64,000 nt of DNA from Symsagittifera roscoffensis (Eukaryota; Xenacoelomorpha; Acoela; Convolutidae): assembly GCF_963678635.1 (NCBI RefSeq), contig NC_087069.1, positions 21,525,527-21,589,526 of the forward strand, in the 5' to 3' direction. Shown here piece by piece: positions 22,065 to 34,989 of the stretch. A program made the position numbers and the translations under genes. Each line of letters starts with the position of its first letter. Position 1 is the first letter of the stretch. The notes under the pieces were generated by a model that saw only the letters and a list, made by a program, of their open reading frames with translations, ran no database searches and was not told the DNA's origin.

Positions 22065-22280
22065 TTCGGTTAACCCACCCCCCCCCCCCCCCCCAAAAAA
22101 AAATGATGAAAAATGAAAATAAAAATTTTTATAGCAAAGTTGGGACACAGTTACTAGGAAATGCAATATATTTTTATGGGACTGGTTAAAAAGAAGCGTT
22201 TTTCAATTAATTTAGCCTCAAACTGGTTTTTTCTCAGTTTTTTTTTTTCATTTTTTGTCGCGGGTGGGGGTGGTTATAAT
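22065..22280. repeat. Poly-C / poly-G inverted pair
   Basis: A run of C after TTAACCCA (22077 on) is followed by poly-A, and about 150 bp later the complement-like CATTTTTTGTCGCGGGTGGGGGTGG appears in shorter blocks. The pair could fold back. May be a decayed MITE. Confidence 0.3.
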
Positions 22281-22728
22281 GAAACGGACCCAGTCTTTCA
22301 ACTTGGGACTGAAGACTCTCAGCCTACTCTAAGTCAATCTCCTGTAAAGACACTCTTTTTTTCACTCTCCAGTGAGCACGGACATCCAGTGAATAGAACG
22401 AGAAACCGCGTGGTCCCAGCGAGTTTACAAGAGAACGGATACTTTTGGTCTCTCTGAACAAATTGTCTCTAGCATCAATATTCGACTTGACGGTAAAACC
22501 ACCAATACAGTGTCCCTAGCTCCTCCAAATTCCACTTTCTCTATAGGGATTTTCTGATTCATAGAACCATTTTGGTGGCAGAAAAACATTCCCAGCGCCA
22601 TCTTTGTTCAACTCTCACACTAAAACTCAACGCGCTGAAACTATAAAGGAGAAGTAATTCCGCATAATCAGACACAAACAACTGTATTTCAATGGAACGA
22701 AGACAATACCTTCGAGGAAATTTTTTTG

Positions 22729-22937
22729 ATGGAAAATAGAGAGAAAATGCTTGAGAGTTGTAGCGACTAGTTTGAGAGTGATCATTCAAAAATTGAATTC
22801 TATATTGTCCGAGAAGTTTTCCATTTTTATGTGCTTTCAGGCAAGGTCGGATTTGTTTATCCGATTTTAACGAGGGGGTTGGGAACTGATGGATATTGAT
22901 GAGAGATGGTCTAGAGATTTTTATATTAAGTTGTTAT
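22729..22937 (-). mobile_element. Element C, left arm (beyond the B insertion)
   Basis: Reverse complement aligns with the post-pol region of A from about 10920 on: CCAACCCCCTCGTTAAAA matches the A sequence TCAACCCACTTGTCAAAA. The start of hydrophobic ORF 1 follows at 22788 (ATGATCACTCTCAA against ATGCTCTTCTATCAA). The arm ends at the TTAT target site 22934-22937 and resumes at 41737. Homology is lost left of about 22729, so the env part of C is gone or unrecognisable. Confidence 0.6.
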
Positions 22938-23347
22938 TGGAACCTGATCTAAACTACATTTTATGATTGGATAATTTAGATATTTTACCACTGTAAAGTA
23001 TTTAATATTAACCAATCATGATCCATCTAACTAACAACCCACTTATTTGTAAGTGCTGGAATTACTTGTAATTTCAGCACCAGAGAGATTTGAATTTAAC
23101 TTAGAAATTAGTTGCCTCTCCAAGAGAACTTCAGCAGCCGCAATAAACCAGTATACCCTAGATCTATTGAGCCTAGCAGAGACTAGTTAAACAACCTGAG
23201 ACTAGTAGATATAAGAGTAAGATTAGGATCGGTATTAGACTAAGAAGTTGCACGAATCTATCCGGCCGAAAATAAGATAGCATGACGAGCAGACGGTGTA
23301 CCCTATCCGAAATTACTCTATGAATTAACCACTTCGGTTATAACTCA
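22938..23347 (+). repeat. Element B 5' LTR
   Basis: 410 bp, TG...CA. The hairpin is at 23053-23080 with one mismatch. Confidence 0.95.
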
Positions 23348-23349
23348 TC

Positions 23350-23359
23350 TGGTGCGACC
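23350..23359 (+). other. Primer binding site, element B
   Basis: TGGTGCGACC two bases after the LTR, identical to A and C. Confidence 0.75.
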
Positions 23360-23434
23360 ATAAGTCTCGAATAAGACCTTAATAGCTTAGAATTAACCAA
23401 ATATAGATTAGAAATTAGACAAAACATTTTCAAA

Positions 23435-23644
23435 ATGTTATACGATGATAATTTAATCGAAATGTCTCTACGACTCAATAGATCAGAGCCGATATTCCGA
23501 ACGATAACAGAACTACCCGGAATCGTAAGAAGACCTCGAACAAGAGACAACATACGACAAAGTAGAAACTTACCATATAGTTTCATGATTGTACGGCAAA
23601 AGCCAACACAAACTTTTATATTCACAACCACTACCCCTAAGTAA
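23435..23644 (+). CDS. Short leader ORF of element B (candidate)
   Basis: 69 codons, matching the first 58 or so codons of 1000-1233. The end differs because B's leader jumps here to sequence that in A lies about 700 nt further on. An upstream in-frame TAA after the PBS means translation would have to start at this ATG. Confidence 0.3.
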   Translation: MLYDDNLIEMSLRLNRSEPIFRTITELPGIVRRPRTRDNIRQSRNLPYSFMIVRQKPTQTFIFTTTTPK

Positions 23645-24317
23645 GATTAAGTAAGTTAACACCTTAGCTTAAACTAGCCACGAGAAAGTAAAAATCATTC
23701 TTCGGAATCGATATACTTTACTCTCCAACCCTGGACAACAAGACCCAGGTTAAGTTAAACAAAAACTCGTAAAGACTAACAGTCTAGGAAATTAAAATCA
23801 CTAATAACTTCTTGCATCCCTCATCCTAAACTTTATGTCATTCAAAAATTTAGGAAAAAAACAAACAATCGTTTTACACAATTGTGAAATAGATAACCAA
23901 AAATACTATCTTGTAATCACTAGACTTAGTGATTTTAAAATAGTATCTAACGAACTACTCGCGTTCTAATTATACCTGAACCTTGTGGATCGATTTACTA
24001 TTCTCCAACCCTTGAACACAATCACTACCCCTAAGTAAGATTAAGTAAGTTAACACCTTAGCTTATACTAGCCACGAGAAAGTAAAAAATCATTCTTCGG
24101 AATCGATATACTTTTCTCTCCAACCCTGAACAAATAGACCCAGGTTAAGCTAACCAAAAAATCGTAAGGACTAACAATTTAAGAAAATAGAAATCATCTA
24201 ACAACTTTTTGCATCCGTCATCCTAAACCTTATGTCATTTAAAAATCTAGGAAATAAACAAACAACCGTTTTACACAACTGTGAAATAGATAACAAAAAA
24301 TATGACCTTGTAATCAC
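23628..24317 (+). repeat. Duplicated leader/ORF0 start in element B
   Basis: 23628-23919 and 24023-24317 are two diverged copies of the region from the three-fold leader motif through the first codons of ORF0. The first copy is truncated after about 29 codons. The piece between them matches A 1828-1935. The pattern fits template switching between two genomic RNAs during reverse transcription. Confidence 0.7.
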
Positions 24318-24699
24318 ACCTCATACACAAACAGTTGGATATATTAGAACAAAACGACAAACACTAAAAAAGAAAATAATAACCAAACAAAGACAGATAA
24401 CACGAAAAAGATTTTCCAAAAATAGAAACGCATTTTCAGAATCAGAAGCCAACAATTTAGACGAACTTTATAAATTAAAAGAATCTGTAGATAAAAATTG
24501 CCCCATTCACGATCAATTATATTTTTCCGACTCAGAAACAACCTCAAATTCATCAAAAAGAGGAAAAAGAAGAAGAAAAAAGCAATATAAACACAAACCA
24601 GTACACTTGTATAATTGGAATCAACCAATTAGACACATCGATAATTACCTATTAACAGTCATTAAACGAAAAAATGAGCCAAACACACACTCCAAGTGA
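24232..24699 (+). CDS. ORF0, basic accessory protein (element B)
   Basis: 155 residues, same length as 2134-2601, with nearly all differences conservative; overlaps gag by 26 nt. Intact in both copies, unlike every other large frame of the element, which argues that it was functional until recently. The basic clusters KRQTLKKKIITKQRQITRKR and KRGKRRRKK suggest nuclear entry or RNA binding. Family not recognised. Confidence 0.7.
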   Translation: MSFKNLGNKQTTVLHNCEIDNKKYDLVITPHTQTVGYIRTKRQTLKKKIITKQRQITRKRFSKNRNAFSESEANNLDELYKLKESVDKNCPIHDQLYFSDSETTSNSSKRGKRRRKKQYKHKPVHLYNWNQPIRHIDNYLLTVIKRKNEPNTHSK

Positions 24700-27600
24700 A
24701 GATAGTCCAGACGATGACGATATCTACCCCTTCCTAGTAGATGCACCCGATAATAGAGGACAGCATGATTTTTGCAAGAATTTTCTCCTAAATTTGTTTG
24801 AACCCGGAATTAGCCCATGTAAAACAGAGTTCCCAGATGTAAAAATAAAAAGACAGATTATTGATCACTACCTGAAAGATATATGTAACTTAACACAACA
24901 ATACGGAATCTACACCATAGAATTCAGCTCACCAAACCCGAATCACCGCAAATATGTAATTCAAACAGACGACCTTGATTTAGAATTTTCAAAAGTATTC
25001 TCAGAATATATAAAAGCATACAATATCATAACTCACAAAGAGCTAACTCCATATTTACTAATGAAGTTTTTGCAATAATATATAGTTATATTTCAATATT
25101 AGAAAACGAAAACCCAATCCCGCATATCTCACCGAATGAGACATCCAAACATATAAAGGTACGAAATGAAATCACACTATTCTCATCTTTTCTAAATATA
25201 ATTAAAGAAAATTTCACTAAAGATGATGTTTCACAACATACAAAACATGACTTACAAAAAATTTTGGCATGGTTTATAATAGATTATTTCACACATAATA
25301 TAGATTTAATTTCACAAGCGAGAAAAAATTTCAGACCCCAAAATTCAAACGATGATACCGTCATCACAGAACAATCAGACTACGTTTGGGACCCCGAATG
25401 GTGTCATTATGCATCCATAAATATCCCACAATCAATCTCAAGTCAGGCAATAAGTACAATATCTTATGCACGAGATTATGTAAGGGTAATACCATTATCC
25501 ATTGATGCAACACCATTAAACTACAATACATTTTTACCCGATACGCGAAACAATAGTTTGAATTCGACCGTCATACACAATGAAAACCTTAATGGAACTA
25601 GAAACCTCACTCAACAAGACTTTCAAACACCATCACACTTCACAAATGAAGAAATCGTCCAAACAACAACAACTACACAACAAAGTATCTCACCGATACG
25701 TCCACATTTAACAACACCAAGAAACACAAACACTTCACTAGCACATGTAACCTTACAATCAACCGTTAAACCTTCGGTTGCTCCAAAATATCCACAAATG
25801 GATTATCAAACATATAGACCCATGACAATACCGTCAAAAACACGCAGAACATTCAAAAGAAACACTTTTGCGGAACACAATTATAATTACACACATCCAT
25901 CAAAAACAAACTATTACCCACAAAAAAATAATAAAAATCAGATAAGATCTCAATATTGGGATAATCCAATGACAACAACCAACTCAGTAAATTTTCAAAC
26001 TAATTTACATCCTTCACAGGATCGTAGTGAAAATTATCCATTCTTTCAACAGAATAAAAATAAAAAACAAGCACCTCATCAAACGGATTATCTATCCTCT
26101 GATGATGATTATTTACAACCAGATATATTTGCACCATATACTCAAGAATATCGTGGACAAAGAGTGCAGAAACCATATACAAATCATAGAATTATTTCTC
26201 CACACCCGACAGACACACAAAATCAACAACCAATACAAATGCAAAACCCAATTAATACACAATTTTTTCAACCAATTCAGCCACAAAACCCAATGATTAC
26301 ACACTCGTATCAACCAACACAAATGCAAAATGAAATACCACTCCCATATTACCTTCAACAACACGAAATAACAAATAATCAACTTTCAAACTTTTCACAA
26401 ATGCCAAATGCCGCAGAATCATTACAAATGACAATGAATCCATACCTTATGGGTGGATCATCAATAACATCAAACAAACCATTAATGGTATTCACAGGAA
26501 CAGATCCTGAATATTCTGTAGAAGATTATTTAAATGCAGTAACAGCAAATTTAATTTTAAATATAGGACCTGAACCAATTAATACGCCACTACATCAAAA
26601 TTGGATACATCGACGCACAGCGTTGATACAAACAACCTTAGATGGCGCAGCCCAAAAATGGTTTTCAGTATTGCCCATAGAAATAAAATCAAATTGGAAA
26701 AGATTTACACAAGAATTTTCAAAAATGTTCGACTCCGAAAGAAATAAACAACAACAAAGAGTTTTATGTAATGAAATTCGCAGATTACCAAACGAAACCA
26801 TCAAACAATTAGCAGTACGTATCGAAACACTAGTTCGAAAAGCATATTCATTAAATACACACGACTATAAAAACACAAAAATGACAGAAATCTTGATGAT
26901 CTTAACAACTCAATTAAGGAAAATAGCAATAAAAAAGAGAGCATCCCATCCCTCCTCAATTCGAGAGCCCGATTTAGACTTTCGAAAACTAGTAGACAAA
27001 CTAGAGCAAGCGGAAATCACAATAAAACTTGAAGAAACAGAAAATCTGAAATTACAATATGTTAACAGAATCGAAACAAATACCACAAATATCAACCATA
27101 TACAGGATTCAGATACAGACCTCGTTGAAAAAATCACTGAAATACTCAATATTTATGAAAAACACCCAAACTTTAAAGGCAAACCATCTTTCAAAAAATG
27201 GTGTAATTATTGCCGACGATACGGACATAGTATTTCTGAATGTAGACAAAAACAACAGGATAATCAAAACAAACCTCAAAAATATAAAGAACCAAATAAA
27301 TCATTCTATCAATACATGAAGAAAGACCAAAATCTACCAAACAAAAATGTATACAGCAACAACAGTTCAGGAAAACCACTTCCGAACAATACCAATTACA
27401 CGAGAACCCAATCACCATATAACTCAAGTTATAGAGGAAGATCACCAGAACGAAGAAATACACAAAATTCGTTACAAAATCATTACAATCGACCGAATAG
27501 TCGAAATAACTACTCCAGATCAAATTCAAATACAACACAATTTGTTTCTAGATCTAATTCCCAATCAAGGAATAAATACTATCCAAACAATCAGTCACGA

Positions 27601-28077
27601 AACTCATCATATAATAGAGATAGGAACTACTCCAATAATCGAAATAGAAGTTATTCAAACAACCGAAACCAGAATTACCCGAACAATCGATCAAGGAATA
27701 ACTCATACAACAGATCAAACTATAACAGACCCAACAATAATTATCAAAACAGATCACGAAATAATTCACAAAATCGACATTCAAGTTATAATAATCGTTA
27801 TAGAAACTATTCCCAATCACCACACAGAAATAATAACCATTATAATAATTCTAACAATCGCCACAGAAGTAGTACAACTAAACATCAAAGACATATTAAT
27901 CAAGTACAATCAAATCCAGAAACAACATCAGATCTCCCAGGTATTGATGACACAGTAAATGACGAACTACAACTAAATCAAATAAACTGTGGATCATCAG
28001 ATTCAGAAACAGATACAGAAAACACTATCTCCATAAATATGATAGCAGTCGAAAATGACTACGAACCTATTATATAT
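24674..28077 (+). pseudogene. gag: Gag, element B (one frameshift)
   Basis: Same domains as A: acidic start, Gln/Pro/Thr linker, capsid-like block (FTGTDPEYSVEDYLNAV), zinc knuckle CNYCRRYGHSISEC near 27200-27243, and a longer Asn/Arg/Ser tail. One A is missing in a run near 25013, giving a stop at 25076; the remaining frame is open from there through protease, RT and RNase H. At the position of A's TAG (28075-28077) B reads TAT, which indicates that gag and pol form one continuous frame in this family rather than being separated by a frameshift or stop. Confidence 0.85.
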
Positions 28078-31000
28078 GAACAACCTTTTTCATCACACAT
28101 ATATGAAAATCAATTAGAACTCCTTCACAATTATTATATTGAACCCATCCATTCCACACAAACGGCACAAGAAACTAACGAAATCAACACTACAAATCAA
28201 TCCAATGAAAAAGACAAAACAAAATGCTTTAATACAAATCACATCTATCAAAATATACAAAAAGAACAACCCGAAGAAAAAATTTGGACAATATCATTTC
28301 TTGTAGAAAGTCCAAGAAACAAAGAATTTCAACAACCAGATCTTGAAATTGATTTTTTAATTGATTCAGGAGCAGAATCAAACATAATAAACATTACCAC
28401 ATGGAATGAGATAAAAACATTACACCCAAAACTAACACCTCTTGAAACCTCCAGTAAACTAGCAACAGCACAAGGATCAACATTAGTAAATTATGGAAAA
28501 ATTCAATTATTTCTTCTCCCCACAAGAACAATAGAGCAAAATAAAATTTTAAATAAACCATTTAAACAAATATTTCACATCACTGATATTAAACACAATA
28601 TCATTGGAATACCATTTATCTCTAAATATATACCAACAATCAACATCTTAAATAGTAAAATACTAATCAAAGATAAATACACAAAAACAAAAGACACATC
28701 CCTAACATTTTTTCAAAGATTGAATAAACAACCACCATTCTTTTCAAAATTTTATCCAATATATAACCAACAAAGAAAACACCTGAAACCACTATCAGGA
28801 AACATATATCGTTTTTCAATAAAACAAGTTCACCAATATGATAAAAAACAAAATAAACAACAACTCTATATGTCAGACTTTGAATTCAAACCTATTCATA
28901 AATTTTTCAAAATCACAATTTCATCCATAAAATATTTGAAAAACTCGAATTCAGATATTATTTCGTTACATGTATACAATAATACACAAAAAGCATACCG
29001 CGTAAATAATATACTCCAATTATTGGATATTTGTCAATCCACAATTCTTAATGAAGAATTATCCATAAATAATTCAATAAGTAATGAAAAAAGAAATACA
29101 GATTATTTCACAAAAACCCCATATTTCAAACCTACATTCAACATAAATAACTATACAGAGGATCAACAGAAATTTTTAACAATGTTTAATTTCCAACATT
29201 CACAAATAACACAAGACGAATTCGATAAGTTAGCCAAACAGCTAATAAAATATTCATCAGTTTATGCAACATCCAAATTCGATGTTGGCAAAATCAGTTC
29301 ATCACTACATCTCCCATTAAAACCTGACGCAGTTTTCAAAAAACAAAGAGCAAGTAAAGTACCAATTCATTTACACGATAAAGTGAACAGATTACTCGAT
29401 ATTTTAGAACAATACAAAATTATATCACCGGTAAACAAAGAAGAACAACCAAAAGGTAACACATTTATCAACCCTGTTATCATCCTAGCAAAAGGAGAAT
29501 CATTAAAAATAGTTCTAGACGCTAGATATCTTAATTCACTAATAGACGAATCAAAATGCAATTGGCCCATTGAACCAATACAAGTTATTTTAACAAAAAT
29601 AAACGGAAAATACTTTACAACCGCAGATATGAATAGTGCATATAATCAAATGCCACTAGATGAACAATCGCGACGCTTAACACAATTTGTTATTGGAAAT
29701 CAGCAATATGAATTCAACCGCCTATTCTATGGAATATCCATAGGACCAGCAGCATTTTCAGCTTTCATGAGTAAAATTTTTAGACCACTAATACTAAAGA
29801 AAAACGCAATCACCTATCTAGACGATGTTTTTATGCAATCACAGACAAAAGAAGAAATGTTTAATGTTTTAGAACACTATCACAATATACTTCAGAACGA
29901 AAATCTGAAGGCCGCCCCCGATAAATCACACTTCTTTCTAACACGAGTTAAATTCTTAGGACACAATATAGAAAGAAAAACAATCACTCCATTAAAATCA
30001 CGCATTGATGCAATTCAGAAACTCCAACCACCAACAAACAAAAAGAAAATCCAAGAATTCCTTGGAATGTTAAATTTTTTAAGCAAATATGTCTATAAAA
30101 TGCAATTATACCTAAAACCAATCTATAATATACTTAGACAACAAAATAATTTTGAGTGGAACACAGAACATCAAGCACGATTTGAAGAAATTAAAAAACT
30201 CTTGACTGAACAAATTTCAAACACAATTCCAGATCCAAATCAACCATTCTATGCAATGTGCGATGCTTCGAATTTTGGCATCGGCGCAGCATTATTACAA
30301 TCACACAATGGCACAAACAAAATGAATCTTATATCAGCAAATTCTCGATTATTGACTCAAGCAGAGCTACGACTCTCAACTTTAATGAGAGAATGTACAG
30401 CCATAATATATACACTAACAGAATACGAATTTCTGATACTTGGATCAAAACATCCAACAGTTCTATTCACAGATCACAAACCAATCATTTTTCTCTTTAC
30501 ACAAAAATCTAATCCAAATCACCGAGTTTATAGATTTCAATTAATTCTAACGAAGTTCCCAAACTTACATATAGTTTGGACAGCAGGAAAGAATCTTGCA
30601 TTACCAGACACTTTAAGTCGAAATACACCACCTGAATTACTTACACGTAAAACTACAGTTGAAATACCCAAAAATATAAAATTTTACCTTGCAGAAAACG
30701 AAACATCACCCCGACTAGAATGCAAATATGCAGTAAAAACTGACGTTGAACAATCACAAATAAATACTTTACAACACTTCCCACTTTATTTAGATTGCCA
30801 AAATAACCACTACGAAGTTGATCTACTTGGAACATCACTTTTTAAACCAATTCCATATTCACAATGGATAAAAAATAACACCCAACAAAAAAGAGTGAAA
30901 CAACACCCGCATAAAAAAGACCTTTTCCCCGTTAATCGAAAAAGAAAATCTAACTGATAAAATAAATTTATCAGGACCGCAAACAAACGACTCAAAATAC

Positions 31001-32848
31001 ACAATAAATCAAGTTTTTGACCTTCATGACCCACTTGATACAATTCCTTTATCAAAATTAGAAATAGAAAATATTTTTCTCCCCCCAACAGATAAAATTA
31101 CAATTAATATTTTGAAACAATATCAAAATCTTGACCAAATAATTAGACAACTCAAATCAGGGCACAAATATAAATTTAAACCCGTAAAGGCAGATACAAC
31201 AATATTAGGAAATAAAACACTCCTTCGATATTTTCGAAAATTTAATAATACGACAATTAATGAAAACACAGACCTCCTAGAATACAAATTAAATGAACCT
31301 AGAGTTCCCTGTCTCCCTTTAAGTATGATTCTCATAGCTTTTAATATCTCACATACACAAAACATTAAAGGACACTCCGGATCAGAGAAAACATATTCAA
31401 ATTTTATACAAAACTTTTATTTTCCAAATGCACCAATTTGGATAAAAGTACTATGCAATGATTGTATAGTATGTCAGCTAAATAAACCTTATCCAAATCA
31501 AAAACAATTAGCACAAAAACAAGACTTTAAAGGACAAAGTTTGTACTTTAACCACCGTATTTCATTTGATACAAAAGGACCAATTTCACCATCATCCGAA
31601 GGAAACTCCTAAATTATGGTAATTGTTGATGCATTTACACACTATGTAGCACTTAACCCAGTACCACATTGTAACGCTTATTACGCTTACACAACACTTT
31701 ATGAACACTGGATAGCCAAATTCGGACTACCAGAAATTTTAGTAAGAGACAACGGTACGGAATTCATAAATAATGAAATCATCACATTATGTCATTTATA
31801 TAACATCAAACACAAACCACGTACATCTCATGCACCTTGGACAAACGGCTTAGTCGAAGGTATGAACCGTTCACTACAAGAATATCTTAGATGTATCATC
31901 AATGGAAATGATACAAAATACATCGAATGGTCAGCAGATGAAAAACTATTCCCCTTAGCATATAATTCACAAATCACGACAACTCTAGGAATGTCACCAA
32001 ATGAAATGGTTTTTAATCAAAAGCCACGCAAACCAATTATGTTTTCAGCAAACTCTCATAAAAATTCACAAAGTGTTTGTCAACCGAATAAAGACTCAAT
32101 TTGTTGTAACCTACCTTTACACACACACGATGAAGATCATTTTCATCACCCACAAATTCTTAAATTAGCCTCCGGTACACACACCGAATGGATTTTAAAC
32201 AGAGATAAGAAACACAATGAAATTTACCAAAAAGTAACAAAAAAGTTATTACAAAGGCAAAACATTAATGAACAAATAAATTCACGCTTTACACCAGCCT
32301 CCGATTTAAAAATTGGAAAATTTGTTTTAATACCCAATTTTAACACTCAAAAAGGAATTTCTAAAAAATTACAACCCCTTCGTAAAGGACCATACCAAAT
32401 AATTGCCAAACCCACTGATGTCACATATAAAATCACCGACTCAGACAAAAAAGAAATTGTCCAACACCGAAACAATCTATTACCTTATTACCCAAAAGAA
32501 TACGCACTACGCGAACTAACTCAATTATATTCTTTCACAGGTTTAAAAATTATTCAAAATAACCCACATACGGAGAATGAAACAAAGGAACTACCCGACA
32601 TTCATCTCGAAAGCCAAAATAAAAAATCTACTACAACGAAAAACAATACAAAAAAGCTAGATCACAATATACCTCAAAAAGAAAGAAAACATAGAAAATT
32701 GACAGAAAAAATAATACCCCAAGAACAAATCGACAAATCAGAACATAGAGAGTCATCACGACTTAGAAATCAACCACGTAAAAACTATAAAACATTCATC
32801 CCACAATCTAAAATATTAAAGAAAGTTAAATTTCAAAAGCAGCTTTAA
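28078..32848 (+). pseudogene. pol: Pol (PR-RT-RNase H-IN), element B
   Basis: Protease IDSGAES near 28366; RT with YLDD at 29815-29826; RNase H start AMCDASNFGIGAALLQ near 30256. The integrase zinc finger is near 31350-31480. The integrase core has D in VIVDAFT, D in VRDNGTEF and E in NGLVEGMN, and the GPY module RKGPYQII is near 32380. Breaks: one extra base near 30925 (CCCC run), and TAA 31610 just before the first catalytic Asp. About 70 nt present in A between protease and RT (near 6880-6960) are missing in frame. All catalytic residues are present, so B is the better reference for the family's pol. Confidence 0.9.
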
Positions 32849-33435
32849 TCTTATATTTCAAAATCTTTGCACCTCTGAAATATTTTGAACTTTCATTTTT
32901 CAAAATAACATGCTGACAAACACGCAGCGACTCTAGTTCAAAACTAGCCAATAGGATTCATCCAATCCGTCACCTTCTCTAACTCTAACACAAACCAACT
33001 AGACGAACAATATTAAACTCCATCTATAACTATAACTTTACGAACTCCAGGTCCAAAATAAGCAAACCACTCCAACTTGACAACTAAAATAAATATCACC
33101 ATAATATCATAACCCTCCCTTATCTAATAACCCAAAAATCAACAATATTTCCCCAACTCAGACCTCAAATACCCCCAAAACAAATATGTTAAATTAGCCT
33201 AAAGTAAAAGAACGACCATTTTAATTAGCCTAAAATATAAAAATCTCAAAAATACCCCAGATCACTTGACAAATAAAAATAAAGAAAAAGAAGACCTCCC
33301 GATCACCATAAAATTTGCCCCCAACAATTTTTTACAAAATTCAACCCACTTGTCAAAAAACCAATAAATAATCCGACCACACTTGAAAATTGCCTCAAAC
33401 ACCAAAAAATATTCGATCGAGAAGCCATTTCTCAA
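32849..33435 (+). other. Post-pol spacer, element B
   Basis: Non-coding, aligned with A 10468-11059, including the repeated AAATTAGCCTAAA motif. No ORF. Confidence 0.5.
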
Positions 33436-33576
33436 ATGCTCTTCTCTCGACCAGTCAACATAATTCTTAACATTATCATAAACTTTTTAACGATATTTAA
33501 ACTTTTAATCATATTTCTTTTTGATACCTTTGAATCTTTTGTAATAATCTTAATCATTTTTTGCAATATTTTTTAA
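33436..33576 (+). CDS. Short hydrophobic ORF 1 (46 aa), element B
   Basis: Same length as 11060-11200, intact. Differences from A are mostly between hydrophobic residues, keeping the two hydrophobic segments and the DTFES turn. Presence in A, B and (start only) C supports a real small membrane protein. Confidence 0.5.
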   Translation: MLFSRPVNIILNIIINFLTIFKLLIIFLFDTFESFVIILIIFCNIF

Positions 33577-33662
33577 ATTTTCTATTCCCTATTTGAACTA
33601 TACCTCCAACTTTCGAAAGCTATTGACTATATCCACAGGTACGATTCACAAAACTTATCTAA

Positions 33663-33851
33663 ATGATACGAACCATTTTTAGTAGAACAGATATTTTTTT
33701 ACTATTTGTAATTTTTATAACATTTCTATCATCCCTCATCTTGACAATATGCAAATGTATAAAGAAAGCAATCATCACATTCGCCCTAGCAACAATCCTC
33801 CTAATTCTTTTTCTAGAAGAATACTATAAAAAACATAAATTTTTCCACTAA
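33663..33851 (+). CDS. Short hydrophobic ORF 2 (62 aa), element B
   Basis: Full-length form of 11287-11439: hydrophobic 10-27, basic CKCIKK, hydrophobic 37-51, then a charged tail EEYYKKHKFFH. Its last 35 nt overlap the start of the open ORF-P frame, which lies in the +1 frame, so a frameshift or splice could join them. Confidence 0.5.
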   Translation: MIRTIFSRTDIFLLFVIFITFLSSLILTICKCIKKAIITFALATILLILFLEEYYKKHKFFH

Positions 33852-34989
33852 AAGAATAAATAAAAAACCATCAAAAATTGCTAACCAACAATCAAACAGT
33901 CAGTCTTCACCGACAACATCCCAAGATAACCCAACACCATCTTCAACTACCCAAAACCCCCAAACATCTACACGATTTTCCTTTCAAGATAACCCATATA
34001 CCTTTAAAGAACGACACGCACATTCATCTGAACCACTAGAACCAGTTCAACGACAAGCACCTTTAAGTGAACCAACATATAACTTATACCCAACACTACC
34101 ACAAGAATTAAGTAGAATACGAAATCTTAGTCAAAACCAAAATACAGTCGAAATAAATAGACAAATTATACATCCTCGACGAAACAAAAATTTTCAAACT
34201 CCCCGAGTTCATTTTGATATACCTCACTCCCCATCACAAACTACTCCAGGAAACCCCATTGGTATATTACCAGAAACCCCTACGCTTCTTTCACAACGTA
34301 GCACCTCAAGCCTACCCTCAGATTACTTAGGTTCAACACCAACATCTGAACAAATACGTGAAAATCCCTTTAACCCCCCAAACCAAACATCACGACTACC
34401 ATATTGGACAACACAATCATTCACACAAGGTGAACCAAATTTAATCAATGATCCAATAGATATTTCTACGGATACAACAACATCCTCATCACTACCAGAA
34501 ACATTATCACTACCATCAACACCATCAAGACAGTTTTCACCAACGCCATTTAACTTAAATTTTCCAAATAACCTCGACGCTAGATATCGAGAACAATCAT
34601 CAACAAATATTCCTTTAAGACTAGACTGGAATACATTCACAGCACCTCCACCATTATTTGGACAACACCCAGAAAGTAACCGACTCCATAACTGGGCACT
34701 CAATAGACTAAAAGATCGACAAGATATCCACAAAGACATTCGTGATCATAACATCCAAATACTCCAACAAAATAGTCTACAATTAAAATTTGAAATAACG
34801 ATTAAACTAAACAACATTACTCAACATCCCTACCCATTAAACCCGCCAAATATAACAGCTCAATAACTACCGCCACCATTTATAACAACTGAAGTAATAT
34901 ACAAATACGACAGATATACCAAAAAGACAATTGGTTACATCACATTTTACAACCCATACTCTGGATTATCATACACATGTATATTCTAA
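33817..34989 (+). pseudogene. Pro/Ser/Thr-rich ORF-P, element B
   Basis: 391 codons between TAG 33814 and TAA 34987, broken only by TAA 34864 (A reads Ser there). No AUG near its start. Same layout as in A: disordered Pro/Ser/Thr/Gln region, then WNTFTAPPPLFG and the C-terminal TIGYITFYNPYSGLSYTCIF, overlapping the env start by 13 nt. Unknown family. Confidence 0.5.

Larger units (their letters stand above)
19295..22728. other. Interval between element A and the left arm of C
   Basis: Mostly unassigned AT-rich DNA. It holds two possible short plus-strand coding pieces (19558-19697, 19784-19963), a G+C-rich minus-strand ORF (20053-20262), the end of a MITE (to 20639), and a poly-C/poly-G inverted pair near 22077 and 22262. 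CTCAAACCGCTCA occurs twice, near 19352 and 19403. From 20640 to about 21960 I see nothing. Confidence 0.4.
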
